DNA of 20,353 nt, from contig JAZNBS010000024.1 in NCBI GenBank assembly GCA_045587185.1, forward strand, positions 1-20,353. The letters run 5' to 3'. The notes beneath the pieces are model-generated. The model ran no database searches. It saw only the letters and a list, made by a program, of their open reading frames with translations, and was not told where the DNA came from. Source of the stretch: UMGS172 sp045587185. GTDB taxonomy: Bacteria > Bacillota > Clostridia > Oscillospirales > Acutalibacteraceae. Shown piece by piece: positions 1-7,638 of the stretch. The position numbers and the translations under genes were made by a program. How positions within the stretch are numbered: position 1 is the first letter of the stretch; each line of letters opens with the position of its first letter.

Positions 1-15
1 CAAACTCTCTGAAAA
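1..15 (-). rRNA. 16S rRNA gene, extreme 5' end (partial)
   Basis: On the minus strand the last bases of the window's left edge read CAGAGAGTTTG. This matches the universal AGAGTTTG start of bacterial 16S rRNA (bases 8-15 in E. coli numbering). The mature 5' end is therefore expected near position 15, and the rest of the gene lies left of the window. The identification is supported by the boxA-like leader and strong promoters just upstream, which is the usual layout of a Bacillota rrn operon. Confidence 0.8.
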
Positions 16-199
16 ATTATATCTCAAGCACCACAACGTGCTTAAAACCTTTTCAAAGCTTTGTCGCTTTTCTCAGAAATTACACTTGCGTGTTCTTCCT
101 TTATTACTTTGAGTTTTCTCAAAAAAATTTTAGGGTCCTAATTGTTCATATCGTTGTTTAATTTTCAAGGTCCGCCGCGCTCCCCCCTTTTGAGGGCGC
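16..199 (-). promoter_or_regulatory. rrn leader with boxA-like antitermination element
   Basis: This is the transcribed leader between the promoter-proximal start site (about 199) and the 16S gene. At 154-173 the minus strand reads GGACCTTGAAAATTAAACAA, the conserved CTTTGAAAA..AAACAA element found before 16S genes in Bacillota. It corresponds to boxA, the Nus-factor antitermination signal. The leader also holds several short hairpins: AAGCAC/GTGCTT at 26-31/38-43, AAAGC/GCTTT around 56-70 and TTTGAG/CTCAAA around 109-124. These probably belong to the processing stem and leader fold; that part is inference. Confidence 0.7.
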
Positions 200-205
200 C
201 CGATT

Positions 206-234
206 ATATTAACACAACACTTCCTGTTTGTCAA
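206..234 (-). promoter_or_regulatory. rrn promoter, proximal
   Basis: Minus-strand -35 TTGACA (229-234), 17-bp spacer and -10 TAATAT (206-211), followed by a GC-rich discriminator (GGGCGCCC). The upstream 30 bases are an A/T-tract region resembling an UP element. It lies about 190 bases before the 16S gene and is the best-placed rRNA promoter. Confidence 0.8.
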
Positions 235-346
235 CACTTTTTTTCAAGAAATTTCAAAAATTTTTTGAACTTCTTTTTTATTAAACTACTCTTGTGTTTG
301 ACGGGTTTAACGACAACAAAATATAGCGTTTAAATCAACGGCGCGG

Positions 347-374
347 TGTATACAATATTACCACTCTTTGTCAC
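347..374 (-). promoter_or_regulatory. rrn promoter, middle (candidate)
   Basis: Minus-strand -35 GTGACA (369-374), 16-bp spacer and -10 TATACA (347-352), followed by a very GC-rich CCGCGCCG discriminator. It has the same direction as the proximal rrn promoter, so it is probably part of a tandem promoter set. Confidence 0.5.
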
Positions 375-462
375 TTTTATACATTCTTGTACACATTATT
401 GTAATTTTGTATTTCGGCGTGCCGCACGTCCTTATAAAACCGATGCGTTTCGACCACCGCGC

Positions 463-491
463 TATATATAATGTAAGGCATAGCAACTCAA
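463..491 (-). promoter_or_regulatory. rrn promoter, distal (candidate)
   Basis: Minus-strand -35 TTGAGT (486-491), 17-bp spacer and -10 TATATA (463-468), followed by GCGCGG. The discriminator composition is like that of the middle candidate. Between about 375 and 636 no credible gene is seen; the stretch is AT-rich and holds only these promoter-like elements. Confidence 0.4.
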
Positions 492-636
492 CAGTTAAAT
501 CTCGAATACAATAACGGTTTATGCAAATTTCGATAACTTTGAAATAAATCGGCTGTCGCAATAAGGCTTTTGCCTGTTTGGGGATAAAAATAGTGTTTAT
601 AAATTTCAAAGGCAAAAAGAAATTTTAAAAAAACTC

Positions 637-665
637 TTGACAAATTGATAACATCATATTATAAT
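637..665 (+). promoter_or_regulatory. tRNA operon promoter (perfect consensus)
   Basis: TTGACA at 637-642, a 17-bp spacer and TATAAT at 660-665 form an exact sigma-A consensus promoter. Transcription should start near 672, about 25 bases before tRNA-Met. Confidence 0.9.
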
Positions 666-696
666 ATCGTGGCACAGTTCCCAATATCGAACAGAT

Positions 697-773
697 GGCG
701 GTATAGCTCAGTTGGCTAGAGCACTCGGTTCATACCCGATTTGTCGTTGGTTCAAATCCGACTACCGCTACCA
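697..773 (+). tRNA. tRNA-Met (CAT anticodon)
   Basis: A complete cloverleaf is visible. The acceptor pairs GGCGGTA (697-703) with TACCGCT (763-769), starting with a G-U pair. The D arm is GCTC/GAGC, the anticodon loop TTCATAC has CAT at 731-733, and the T arm is GTTGG/CCGAC with loop TTCAAAT. Discriminator A770 and CCA 771-773 are encoded. The anticodon stem lacks the GGG/CCC pairs of initiator tRNA, so this is an elongator Met or, less likely, a tRNA-Ile whose CAT anticodon is lysidine-modified. The outermost anticodon-stem pair (724:740) is a C:T mismatch, a small oddity. Confidence 0.93.
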
Positions 774-779
774 CAAACA

Positions 780-800
780 ATCCGCACCGATAGTGCGGAT
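780..800 (+). other. Spacer hairpin between the two tRNAs
   Basis: A perfect 8-bp stem, ATCCGCAC (780-787) with GTGCGGAT (793-800), and a 5-base loop sit between the tRNA genes. It is followed by TTATAA rather than a real T tract, so it is more likely a processing or spacer structure than a terminator. Confidence 0.55.
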
Positions 801-806
801 TTATAA

Positions 807-881
807 GGCCCGGTGGTCAAGCGGTTAAGACACCGCCCTTTCACGGCGGTAACACGAGTTCGATTCTCGTCCGGGTCACCA
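807..881 (+). tRNA. tRNA-Glu (TTC anticodon)
   Basis: A complete cloverleaf is visible. The acceptor pairs GGCCCGG (807-813) with CCGGGTC (871-877). The anticodon stem is CCGCC/GGCGG (833-837/845-849) with loop CTTTCAC and anticodon TTC at 840-842. The T arm contains GAGTTCGATTCTC, discriminator A878 is present and CCA is encoded at 879-881. It is probably co-transcribed with tRNA-Met from the promoter at 637-665. Confidence 0.95.
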
Positions 882-885
882 AAAG

Positions 886-919
886 AAAGCACCTATCGTA
901 GGATGGGTGCTTTTGTTTT
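886..919 (+). terminator. Rho-independent terminator of the tRNA unit
   Basis: A 12-bp stem (886-897 with 902-913) and a 4-base loop are followed by TTTTGTTTT. It lies five bases after tRNA-Glu. Between here and the next promoter (920-1091) there is only a weak GGATTGCG/CGCAATCC inverted repeat and no gene I can support. Confidence 0.88.
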
Positions 920-1091
920 GGGACGGGAACAACCACAAAATGACACCCGATGTGCGTTTCCAAGGTGGATTGCGGCAATGTAAACCAAACTTGTCATCGC
1001 CTTGCGTTTTCGCAATCCGTGAGCGTTTGACAAACAATAGGCCCTTGTGTTGTAACGTTCCATTTGCAAGGTTTTTGTTTAATATAGTTGC

Positions 1092-1120
1092 TTGACAAAA
1101 TAATTTGTATTTGCTATATT
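1092..1120 (+). promoter_or_regulatory. Promoter of the alpha-mannosidase gene
   Basis: TTGACA (1092-1097), 17-bp spacer and TATATT (1115-1120). The inferred start near 1127 gives a leader of about 34 bases carrying a modest GTGGGG ribosome binding site at 1147-1152. Confidence 0.8.
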
Positions 1121-1160
1121 TTAGTTAAAAGACCAAATAATTTAAAGTGGGGTTTTTGTT

Positions 1161-3680
1161 ATGAAAAAGCAGAGAAAAATCGTTGCCGTTGTTGAAAACC
1201 ATTTTGATCAGATCTGGCGCAGATGCTTCAAACGGGATTTGGTTTGGAATGGTAAAAATTTTGTTTCTTATGCCAAGATACAGGGGTATTATATTGATAA
1301 AAACCTTGAATTTACCGAGAAGTTCCCCGGGTATAAATTTCAGATAGAAACCCCTTGCGTTGTTGAAACCTTTATCGAACGTTTCCCCGAAAAAGAGGAA
1401 ATTTTGAAAAAGCTATACGCCGACGGGGTTATAAAAACCACCAATACCGGCTACGTTATTCTTGACAGTAACTTTGTTCACCCCGAAGCAATTATCAGGA
1501 ATTATCTCATCTCCGATGCTTTCTTTAAGAAATACATGGGCAAAACACCAAAGATCGCAAACAGAAGTGATGCATTTGGAAACAGTGCCCAAATGCCACA
1601 GATATTGAAACAATTCGGAACAGATTACGTTACGCAAATATCCTACAATCCTTTTGACGATGACGTATGGGTCGGACTTGACAAGAGCGCTGTCTGCGTC
1701 AAGGATAACGGCAACCAAGGCTGTGGCGGCGGCTGGGCAAAATACCCACCCTGCAAAACCTGTAACGGATTCGGAAAGGACGGCGACGGTGTTTGCCCCA
1801 CCTGTAACGGAATGGGCATCGATCGCAGTATTACGGATAGACTGTGGTACAACTTCGGTGTCAAAGAATACCTGGATACGAGTGGCATAACAAGAATCGG
1901 CGGAGAGGAATTTATGCCGTCGGAGGACACTCCGCGCCTTATTGAGGCCATTCGCAAGGAAAAAGGCATAGATGTATCTCTCGGACATTGGGACTTCTTG
2001 CTCGAAGTGTTTGAGGAAGAAATCAAGAAGGTCAACAACGGAGATTTTACCGGACTCAAGGTCAGAACAAGCCCTGAGTTTAACCCCAATACCACGGGTG
2101 GATACACCTCGCGAATAAAGATAAAGCAGGAGCTGTGCGATAAAGAGAACAAGCTGCTGGCCGGCGAAATCATTGAAGCAATGCGGGCAATTTTGGGAGA
2201 AAAGCCATATTCCTATGACAAAATCTGGAGAAATTATCTCCTTGGCGGATTCCACGATTCAGCATGCGGCACCATTGTTGATCAGGGATACGACGAAATA
2301 ATGGATATATTTGCCGAGGTAGACGATGTTGTGAAGGAGGTTTATCTTGCCGACGACACATCTGATGAGGTTTGTCTCTTTAACCCCACCTCCACCAAGT
2401 TCAACGGAGTTTACGAGAGCAGTGACGGTCGAATTGCTTTGGTTGGCGAAATCGCCCCCTATTCTTCGAAGAAGGTAAAGTATGAGCCTGCTCCCGAAAG
2501 ATTGAACCAGGCACCCAAAGAGCGCGCCGTGTTGACCGAAACGATTTTCACGGGAAAAGAGGAAAGAGTTGTCCGTGAAAGCGACGGTGAAATTATTGTG
2601 ATTGAGAATGAATATTTCACTATCGAGGCAGACAACAAGGGAATCAGAAAGATTGTCGACAAGAGATACGGAACTGTTTGTGATACTCTTGACGGCAACA
2701 GACCTTGTGAGTGGATTCTTGAAAGCGACAACGGTTCGGCATGGGCCAGACTTGAAGCCCCGTATAAAACAACTCCTTTGAGTGAAAACACAACTTTCCT
2801 TCAATTTGAAAAGGGAGAAAAATACAGGAAACTTTGCTTTAAAACCAATTTCACTATGCACGGAGTAAATAGTATTGCTCTAAGGCCGATAATGTATTGG
2901 TCGGTAACCCTGTTTGACGGATACGACCGCGTGAGACTGAACGCAAATTTACATTGGGTAGCCGCAAACGTAAGATTGATGACCTGCTTCCCAATTCCTA
3001 TAGAGAACGGCAAGGATATTTACGGTATCCCCGGAGGACATCTTGAAAGGCAACCTTATACCCCCGACTACTCGTGGAACGGTGCTGACGGTGATTATCC
3101 TGCTTATAAGTATGCCGGAGTCGAGAGCGACAATCTGAGCGTCGCCGTATTCAACAGAGGCACGCCTGCATACAAGATACTTCCTGCCGAAGGCGGACGA
3201 AAGATGTATGTCACTGTACTCAGAAGCCCAACTATGCCTGTTTATTTGCACGAGCCCGACTCATATACCATGACGGAATATGACGGAATGAGAGACGAAG
3301 GAGACCACCGTTTTATGTTCGAATTGGCGGCCTACGGAACGGCTTTGGCCAATTCAAGCGTTGAAACGGATTCCGAGCATTTTTACAGAAGACTGCTTCC
3401 CGTTGCCGAGACACTTCAAACTGTTGAGCTTCCCACAGTAGTAAGCGGAACGGCCACCGTTACCCACACAAAAGTAGCGGAAGACGGAAACGGAATTATC
3501 GTCCGTGTGTCCGAGCAATCGGGTGTTGACGGTGTTGTTGAGGTAAGCGTACCCGAGTGGGCAAAAAGGGTCGTTATTACCGATATGCCCGAAACAAAAT
3601 CGGAAAACGTGCAGTTTGACAAAACCGTCAAGTTAAACCTCAGAGCGTTTGAACTTGCAACCCTCAGATTTTGTAAATAA
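1161..3680 (+). CDS. GH38 family alpha-mannosidase with DnaJ-like cysteine motif
   Basis: This 839-residue protein has no signal peptide, so it is probably a cytoplasmic enzyme that removes alpha-mannose from imported oligosaccharides. The retaining GH38 mechanism uses a zinc ion and a catalytic Asp. All expected landmarks are visible: HFD at 14-16 (zinc ligands), the SDAFGNSAQMPQ nucleophile motif with D137, the TSRIKIKQ segment near 317, and FHDSACGT with H365-D366. The C-terminal 450 residues fit the mannosidase beta-sandwich domains. The oddity is a stretch at residues 198-219 with two CxxCxGxG repeats (C198/C201 and C212/C215), as in the DnaJ zinc-binding domain, preceded by C179 and C188. 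It is a single-gene unit with its own promoter and terminator. The family is confident; the exact substrate is unknown. Confidence 0.88.
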   Translation: MKKQRKIVAVVENHFDQIWRRCFKRDLVWNGKNFVSYAKIQGYYIDKNLEFTEKFPGYKFQIETPCVVETFIERFPEKEEILKKLYADGVIKTTNTGYVILDSNFVHPEAIIRNYLISDAFFKKYMGKTPKIANRSDAFGNSAQMPQILKQFGTDYVTQISYNPFDDDVWVGLDKSAVCVKDNGNQGCGGGWAKYPPCKTCNGFGKDGDGVCPTCNGMGIDRSITDRLWYNFGVKEYLDTSGITRIGGEEFMPSEDTPRLIEAIRKEKGIDVSLGHWDFLLEVFEEEIKKVNNGDFTGLKVRTSPEFNPNTTGGYTSRIKIKQELCDKENKLLAGEIIEAMRAILGEKPYSYDKIWRNYLLGGFHDSACGTIVDQGYDEIMDIFAEVDDVVKEVYLADDTSDEVCLFNPTSTKFNGVYESSDGRIALVGEIAPYSSKKVKYEPAPERLNQAPKERAVLTETIFTGKEERVVRESDGEIIVIENEYFTIEADNKGIRKIVDKRYGTVCDTLDGNRPCEWILESDNGSAWARLEAPYKTTPLSENTTFLQFEKGEKYRKLCFKTNFTMHGVNSIALRPIMYWSVTLFDGYDRVRLNANLHWVAANVRLMTCFPIPIENGKDIYGIPGGHLERQPYTPDYSWNGADGDYPAYKYAGVESDNLSVAVFNRGTPAYKILPAEGGRKMYVTVLRSPTMPVYLHEPDSYTMTEYDGMRDEGDHRFMFELAAYGTALANSSVETDSEHFYRRLLPVAETLQTVELPTVVSGTATVTHTKVAEDGNGIIVRVSEQSGVDGVVEVSVPEWAKRVVITDMPETKSENVQFDKTVKLNLRAFELATLRFCK

Positions 3681-3747
3681 TTCGCCGTATAGCCTGTTCC
3701 GTTAGGCACAAAACGGCATCTTTTCATGGTTTGTCCATATATTTTAT

Positions 3748-3790
3748 AAAAGCAGAAGCGGTGTGCCTTTGGCACACTGCTTCTGCTTTT
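3748..3790. terminator. Bidirectional terminator between convergent genes
   Basis: A 20-bp stem with one G-T pair and a 3-base TTT loop (3748-3767 with 3771-3790) has A's on the left side and T's on the right, so it can stop transcription in both directions. It separates the mannosidase from the sulfatase-like gene, whose stop codon overlaps the base of the stem at 3789. Confidence 0.9.
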
Positions 3791-5318
3791 ATCTTCCGTA
3801 AATAAACTTTTCGGTATAATAATTTGATGATTTTGCAAGTTCATCAGAGAAATTTTCTGTGCCCATTTCCTCGGCCAAGGTCTTTTTGTCTGAAAAAAGA
3901 TTGGTGCCGAGACCCAAGCGGTCGCCTTCCACGGTGCAACCCATTGCCGCAAGCGTTGTGGGAAACATATCCATTGCCGAAAAATGTCGGTTTTTGGTGT
4001 TCTCGGTGTCTGTGTAGGAATTGAGAATGCAGTTATAGACCGTGCGTTCAAAGTCGCTTTGCACGTTTCGGGAAATGTATCCCTCATCCATCGTGGGGTG
4101 GTCACCACATATCACAACGGTGGTGTTTTCATAAAACTCCTGACCGCGCAACCACTCGATAAAAGCGTTCAACTGACGGCTCGCACAGGAAATCACGTTC
4201 TGATAATGCTCCGGATGTTGATTTTGGCAATACTCACACATATATCCGCCAATATGATGTGTGTCAACCGTCAGCATCGTGAATGCAAACGGCATATCAC
4301 CTGTTGCGATTTCGGAAAGTTCCTGTTTGGCGTACTCATAAAGGTACTTGTCTTCCATCCCCCACCAGACATAATAATCTTCAGGGATGATTCCGTCGTC
4401 CTTGGCGGTAAAATAGTCATATATCTTGTCAATTCCATGGGTGTTATAATAAACTGCGCGGTTAGCAAACGACGCATCCGAGCCGACCATCAATGCCTGA
4501 TAATACCCATTGTTTTTGAGCACATTCATCAGAGTGTTGGCTCCCGGCAAAAACGCGTCTTCACCGTATGTATTGTCAGCAAATCCCATAGGCACCTTTA
4601 AGGGCAGACCTGCCGTGTGCGCCACCATTGCGCCTGCCGTCCATGTTGTGCCCGAAACAGCCGAATAACCGCCGACGCCTGACGTTTTCGAAAAATTCAC
4701 ATTGTTTTTTGCAAGCTCATAAAGTTCAGGCATCAGTTCCTCTTTGGAGGCACCGCCGTGCATTTCGGAAAAATAGGTAGTTTCAAGCGATTCAACTAAA
4801 ATATATATCAAATTGCGCTTTTGTTCAGGGAATTGGATATTGACCGAGAGAGGGTCAATGTAAGTTTGCTCGAAAATTACGGTCGAGTCAAACTGGCAAC
4901 GGATATATTGGAAAAATCGGACGCTGTTAAGACCCGTAACGGTCAGTACCAGTGTCAGCAAAAATGCTGTTCCAACTTTTGCGTTGCGACGCAACGGGTA
5001 AAGGCGAAATTTCAGTTTGTTGAAAAGCGTGACGGTGATTTTCTTTTTTGCAGTAAAGAAAATCACAAAACAAAATACCGCAAAAAGCCCAAGCGCAGGC
5101 AAAAGTCCGTAAACCAGATAGTCACCCACAAGGCCCGACTGAACACCGTTGAGCCCCGAAAACAGGGTGAATAATATCGACTCAAATCCAAGGTCGCCGT
5201 AGGTCGTTATGTACCACTTGGCGGCGAAAAACACCAAAAACCCAAGCAACAGAAAAACTGCCGAAAGGACTGACAGAATTTTAACCCAAACGCCTTTTTT
5301 AGAAGTGTTTTTACTCAT
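3789..5318 (-). CDS. LtaS-like membrane phosphoglycerol transferase/sulfatase
   Basis: This is a 509-residue protein with three predicted membrane spans (about 12-34, 64-88, 113-133) and an outward-facing alkaline-phosphatase-superfamily domain. Family landmarks are VESLE with metal ligand E176, SGTTWT with nucleophile candidate T224 or T225, GSDASF, and CGDH with D406-H407. This is the layout of lipoteichoic acid synthase (LtaS) and related transferases, which move glycerol phosphate from phosphatidylglycerol. LtaS has five spans, so this is a shorter relative and LTA synthesis is not proven. I chose the ATG at 5318, which overlaps the upstream gene by eight bases (ATGAGTAA). A TTG at 5354 preceded by AAGGTGA is an alternative that adds 12 residues. 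Confidence 0.78.
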   Translation of the reverse strand: MSKNTSKKGVWVKILSVLSAVFLLLGFLVFFAAKWYITTYGDLGFESILFTLFSGLNGVQSGLVGDYLVYGLLPALGLFAVFCFVIFFTAKKKITVTLFNKLKFRLYPLRRNAKVGTAFLLTLVLTVTGLNSVRFFQYIRCQFDSTVIFEQTYIDPLSVNIQFPEQKRNLIYILVESLETTYFSEMHGGASKEELMPELYELAKNNVNFSKTSGVGGYSAVSGTTWTAGAMVAHTAGLPLKVPMGFADNTYGEDAFLPGANTLMNVLKNNGYYQALMVGSDASFANRAVYYNTHGIDKIYDYFTAKDDGIIPEDYYVWWGMEDKYLYEYAKQELSEIATGDMPFAFTMLTVDTHHIGGYMCEYCQNQHPEHYQNVISCASRQLNAFIEWLRGQEFYENTTVVICGDHPTMDEGYISRNVQSDFERTVYNCILNSYTDTENTKNRHFSAMDMFPTTLAAMGCTVEGDRLGLGTNLFSDKKTLAEEMGTENFSDELAKSSNYYTEKFIYGR

Positions 5319-5658
5319 CCTTTTCTTTGCCGTCCTCTTGTTGGTCGGTTTCAACCGTCACCTTCAAAAATTTGGGCAACAACGCGCTGATGACCGCCAC
5401 TGCTATCGCCACAGGTAACGCCATCACAACATAACGGATGGCCACCTCAGGCACCATATCGGCACCCGGCATTGCAAGAAATTCATTTGACGTGTGCGAA
5501 ACGAATTTTTTCAAAAGAAAGACCGCCATATTTGTGATGAGGGCATTGACTGTGAAGTGATATATCCATCCTTTAAGGTCTAGTTTTGTTTTGGATATTG
5601 CCTCAAATACCCATACCGCAACAACGGCAGGAAAAAACATACACATAAATTGAATCAT
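5311..5658 (-). CDS. Small membrane protein encoded before the LtaS-like gene
   Basis: This is a 115-residue protein of no recognised family. It has three probable membrane spans (about 3-19, 31-50, 71-95) and an acidic cytoplasmic-type end (EDGKEKDE). The ATG at 5658 is preferred because AGAGG sits seven bases upstream; an in-frame ATG at 5676 would place that site inside the gene. The stop codon overlaps the LtaS-like gene, so the two are probably translated together and may work together at the membrane. That partnership is inferred only from context. Confidence 0.7.
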   Translation of the reverse strand: MIQFMCMFFPAVVAVWVFEAISKTKLDLKGWIYHFTVNALITNMAVFLLKKFVSHTSNEFLAMPGADMVPEVAIRYVVMALPVAIAVAVISALLPKFLKVTVETDQQEDGKEKDE

Positions 5659-5699
5659 TCTGCATCCTCTTTTCATTTAGGACTTAATTTTCCTTATAC

Positions 5700-5727
5700 A
5701 TTATAACAAAATCGAAAAAAATGTCAA
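5700..5727 (-). promoter_or_regulatory. Promoter of the small membrane protein/LtaS-like pair
   Basis: Minus-strand TTGACA (5722-5727), 16-bp spacer and TATAAT (5700-5705), both hexamers exact. The inferred start near 5693 lies about 35 bases before the chosen start codon. Confidence 0.85.
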
Positions 5728-5764
5728 CACCGGGTGAATTTTGGCAAAAATGGTTAAGCCCATA

Positions 5765-5803
5765 ACATAAAAACCTGCTAAGCACATTAGTGTTTAGCAG
5801 GTT
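5765..5803 (-). terminator. Terminator of the ABC exporter operon
   Basis: A 13-bp stem (5772-5784 with 5791-5803, one G-T pair) with a 6-base loop is followed on the minus strand by TTTTTATG. It lies eight bases beyond the stop codon of the downstream ABC gene. Confidence 0.85.
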
Positions 5804-5811
5804 GGATGAGA

Positions 5812-7638
5812 TTAAACCAGTTCTTCGGCAATACTCTGTGCAGTATACAATTCATAATATCTGCCTTTTCGGGCAAGCAATTCATCGTGAGTACCGTATT
5901 CTGCAATTCCGCCATCGGCGATGAACATTATGCAATCACAGTTCTGAATGGTGGAAAGTCGATGTGCGACAATGAAACTTGTGCGACCCTCCATCAATTT
6001 ATCCACCGCCTCTTGCAAAAGTTGTTCAGTCTTGGCATCAACGCTGGATGTTGCCTCGTCAAGCACAAGTATTGCGGGGTTGTTTACCAACGTTCTTGCC
6101 AACGAAATCAACTGCTTCTGCCCCTGTGACAGACCGCTTCCGCGTTCGCGGATCACGGTTTGATATCCGTTTTCCATGCCCATTATAAAATCGTGTGCAC
6201 GGACCGCCTTGGCGGCGACAATTATTTCTTCGTTTGTAGCATCAAGTTTGCCGTAGCGTATGTTATCCTCAACCGTGCCTGAGAATATAAACGGGTCCTG
6301 AAGCATTATGCCCATTTGTCTTCGCAGTGAGGCAATGGTAACATCACTCACGCTATATCCGTCAACGGTTACCGAACCGTCATCTATATCGTAAAAACGG
6401 CTGATAAGACTAACGATGGTGGATTTACCCGCGCCCGTTGGACCGACGAGTGCCACCGACTGCCCCGCCTTGACCTTGAAAGACACGTTTTTAAGCACTT
6501 TTATGGTGGGGTCATACCCGAAGACGACATTCTTGAACTCAACCTCGCCCTTGATAGGCGGCAGTTCGACAGCGTCGGGCTTATCATCAATATCAATGGG
6601 GGTGTCCATCGTTTCAAAAATACGTTCGAGATAAGCCATATTGGTGACAAGAGTGCTGTAAATTGTTGCAAGATTGGAAATCGGCGTCCAAAATCTCGAT
6701 GCATAACTTGCCATTGCAATAATTACACCCACACCGATACCCTCAACACCAAAAAGGAAGAATGCCAGAACATAGACCCCCATCTGCGCCCAACAAGTGA
6801 TGTTTTCGGTGGCAATCGGAATTATGGCCGATATGCGGATGGTGCGTATCCACGCGTTGGAGTCCTCATTGGTAAGCCTGCGGTAGACCTCTTGGTTCTT
6901 TTCTTCTCGGTCAAACATTTCGGTTACGCGTACACCCTCAATATTCTCACAGGTGTAGGCAGTGAGGTTGGAACGCTTGTTGGACATAACCTGATGCGAC
7001 TTTCTCTGTGCGGGTTTGATGATGAACAGCACAAGTAAAAGAATAGGCAGTCCGCACAGTACGGGCAAAGTGAGTTCAACGCTTGTGGTTATCATAAATA
7101 TAAGAATGATAACCAACGTCACAACGTCTATTATCGCGTTGACTATACCGTTGGACAAAAGGTCTGAAACAGAGGCAACATAACTTGTTACGCGCACCAA
7201 AATCTTGCCTTGCGGACGGGAGTCATAGTAAGAAAACGGGAGTTTTTGCAGGTGATGGAAAAGGTCTTTTCGGATATCTAGCACGATATACTGACCGACC
7301 TTGGTGACCATGTAGGTGCGGATGCCCGTCAAAACCGCCGACACAAGCATACACGCAAGATAAATACCTGCGAGCGTGAACAGATACTTAAGGTCGCCGT
7401 AATGGCTTCCGCCACTGGTCATTCCCTCGTCAATGGCGGCACTGATAATCTGGGGCCCTATAAGCAATATAACGGTCGAACTCAGTGCCAGACACAAAGC
7501 CAGAATCAACTGCCATGCATACTTTTTGACATAGATAACACTCCGTTTAAGGTGCGACGCGTCAAACTCTTTTTCCAGTTTTTCGTCTACCGCATAGGTG
7601 TTGCGCTCTATCTTTTTATTGTTTTTAAGTTCTGCCAT
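5812..7638 (-). CDS. Heterodimeric ABC exporter subunit, canonical Walker B half
   Basis: This 608-residue half-transporter has six membrane spans in the first 330 residues and a nucleotide-binding domain after them. Visible motifs are Walker A GPTGAGKST (399-407), signature LSQGQ (503-507, the second G of LSGGQ replaced by Q), Walker B LVLDEATS with catalytic E528, and H-loop H559. The intact Glu with an altered signature is the pattern of the TM288/BmrD-type partner in asymmetric exporters. The start ATG overlaps the stop of the upstream subunit (TGATG) and is preceded by AAAGGGGG, so the longer open frame beginning at 7701 is not needed. The substrate cannot be read from the sequence; drugs, lipids or peptides are all possible. 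Confidence 0.92.
   Translation of the reverse strand: MAELKNNKKIERNTYAVDEKLEKEFDASHLKRSVIYVKKYAWQLILALCLALSSTVILLIGPQIISAAIDEGMTSGGSHYGDLKYLFTLAGIYLACMLVSAVLTGIRTYMVTKVGQYIVLDIRKDLFHHLQKLPFSYYDSRPQGKILVRVTSYVASVSDLLSNGIVNAIIDVVTLVIILIFMITTSVELTLPVLCGLPILLLVLFIIKPAQRKSHQVMSNKRSNLTAYTCENIEGVRVTEMFDREEKNQEVYRRLTNEDSNAWIRTIRISAIIPIATENITCWAQMGVYVLAFFLFGVEGIGVGVIIAMASYASRFWTPISNLATIYSTLVTNMAYLERIFETMDTPIDIDDKPDAVELPPIKGEVEFKNVVFGYDPTIKVLKNVSFKVKAGQSVALVGPTGAGKSTIVSLISRFYDIDDGSVTVDGYSVSDVTIASLRRQMGIMLQDPFIFSGTVEDNIRYGKLDATNEEIIVAAKAVRAHDFIMGMENGYQTVIRERGSGLSQGQKQLISLARTLVNNPAILVLDEATSSVDAKTEQLLQEAVDKLMEGRTSFIVAHRLSTIQNCDCIMFIADGGIAEYGTHDELLARKGRYYELYTAQSIAEELV

Noticed and set aside
358..615. 85-codon open frame on the minus strand before the tRNA genes
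   Set aside because: It overlaps two rrn promoter candidates, its sequence is of random-looking composition, and no ribosome binding site or family was seen.
1027..1050. Second TTGACA upstream of the mannosidase gene
   Set aside because: The matching -10 (TTGTAA) is poor and the element at 1092-1120 is far better.
907..1095. 62-codon open frame after the tRNA-Glu gene
   Set aside because: It starts inside the terminator and ends inside the mannosidase promoter; no protein-like features were seen.
1413..2255. Long open frame (280 codons) on the minus strand inside the mannosidase gene
   Set aside because: It is antisense to a confident GH38 coding region with all catalytic motifs, has no recognisable domain, and is a composition shadow.
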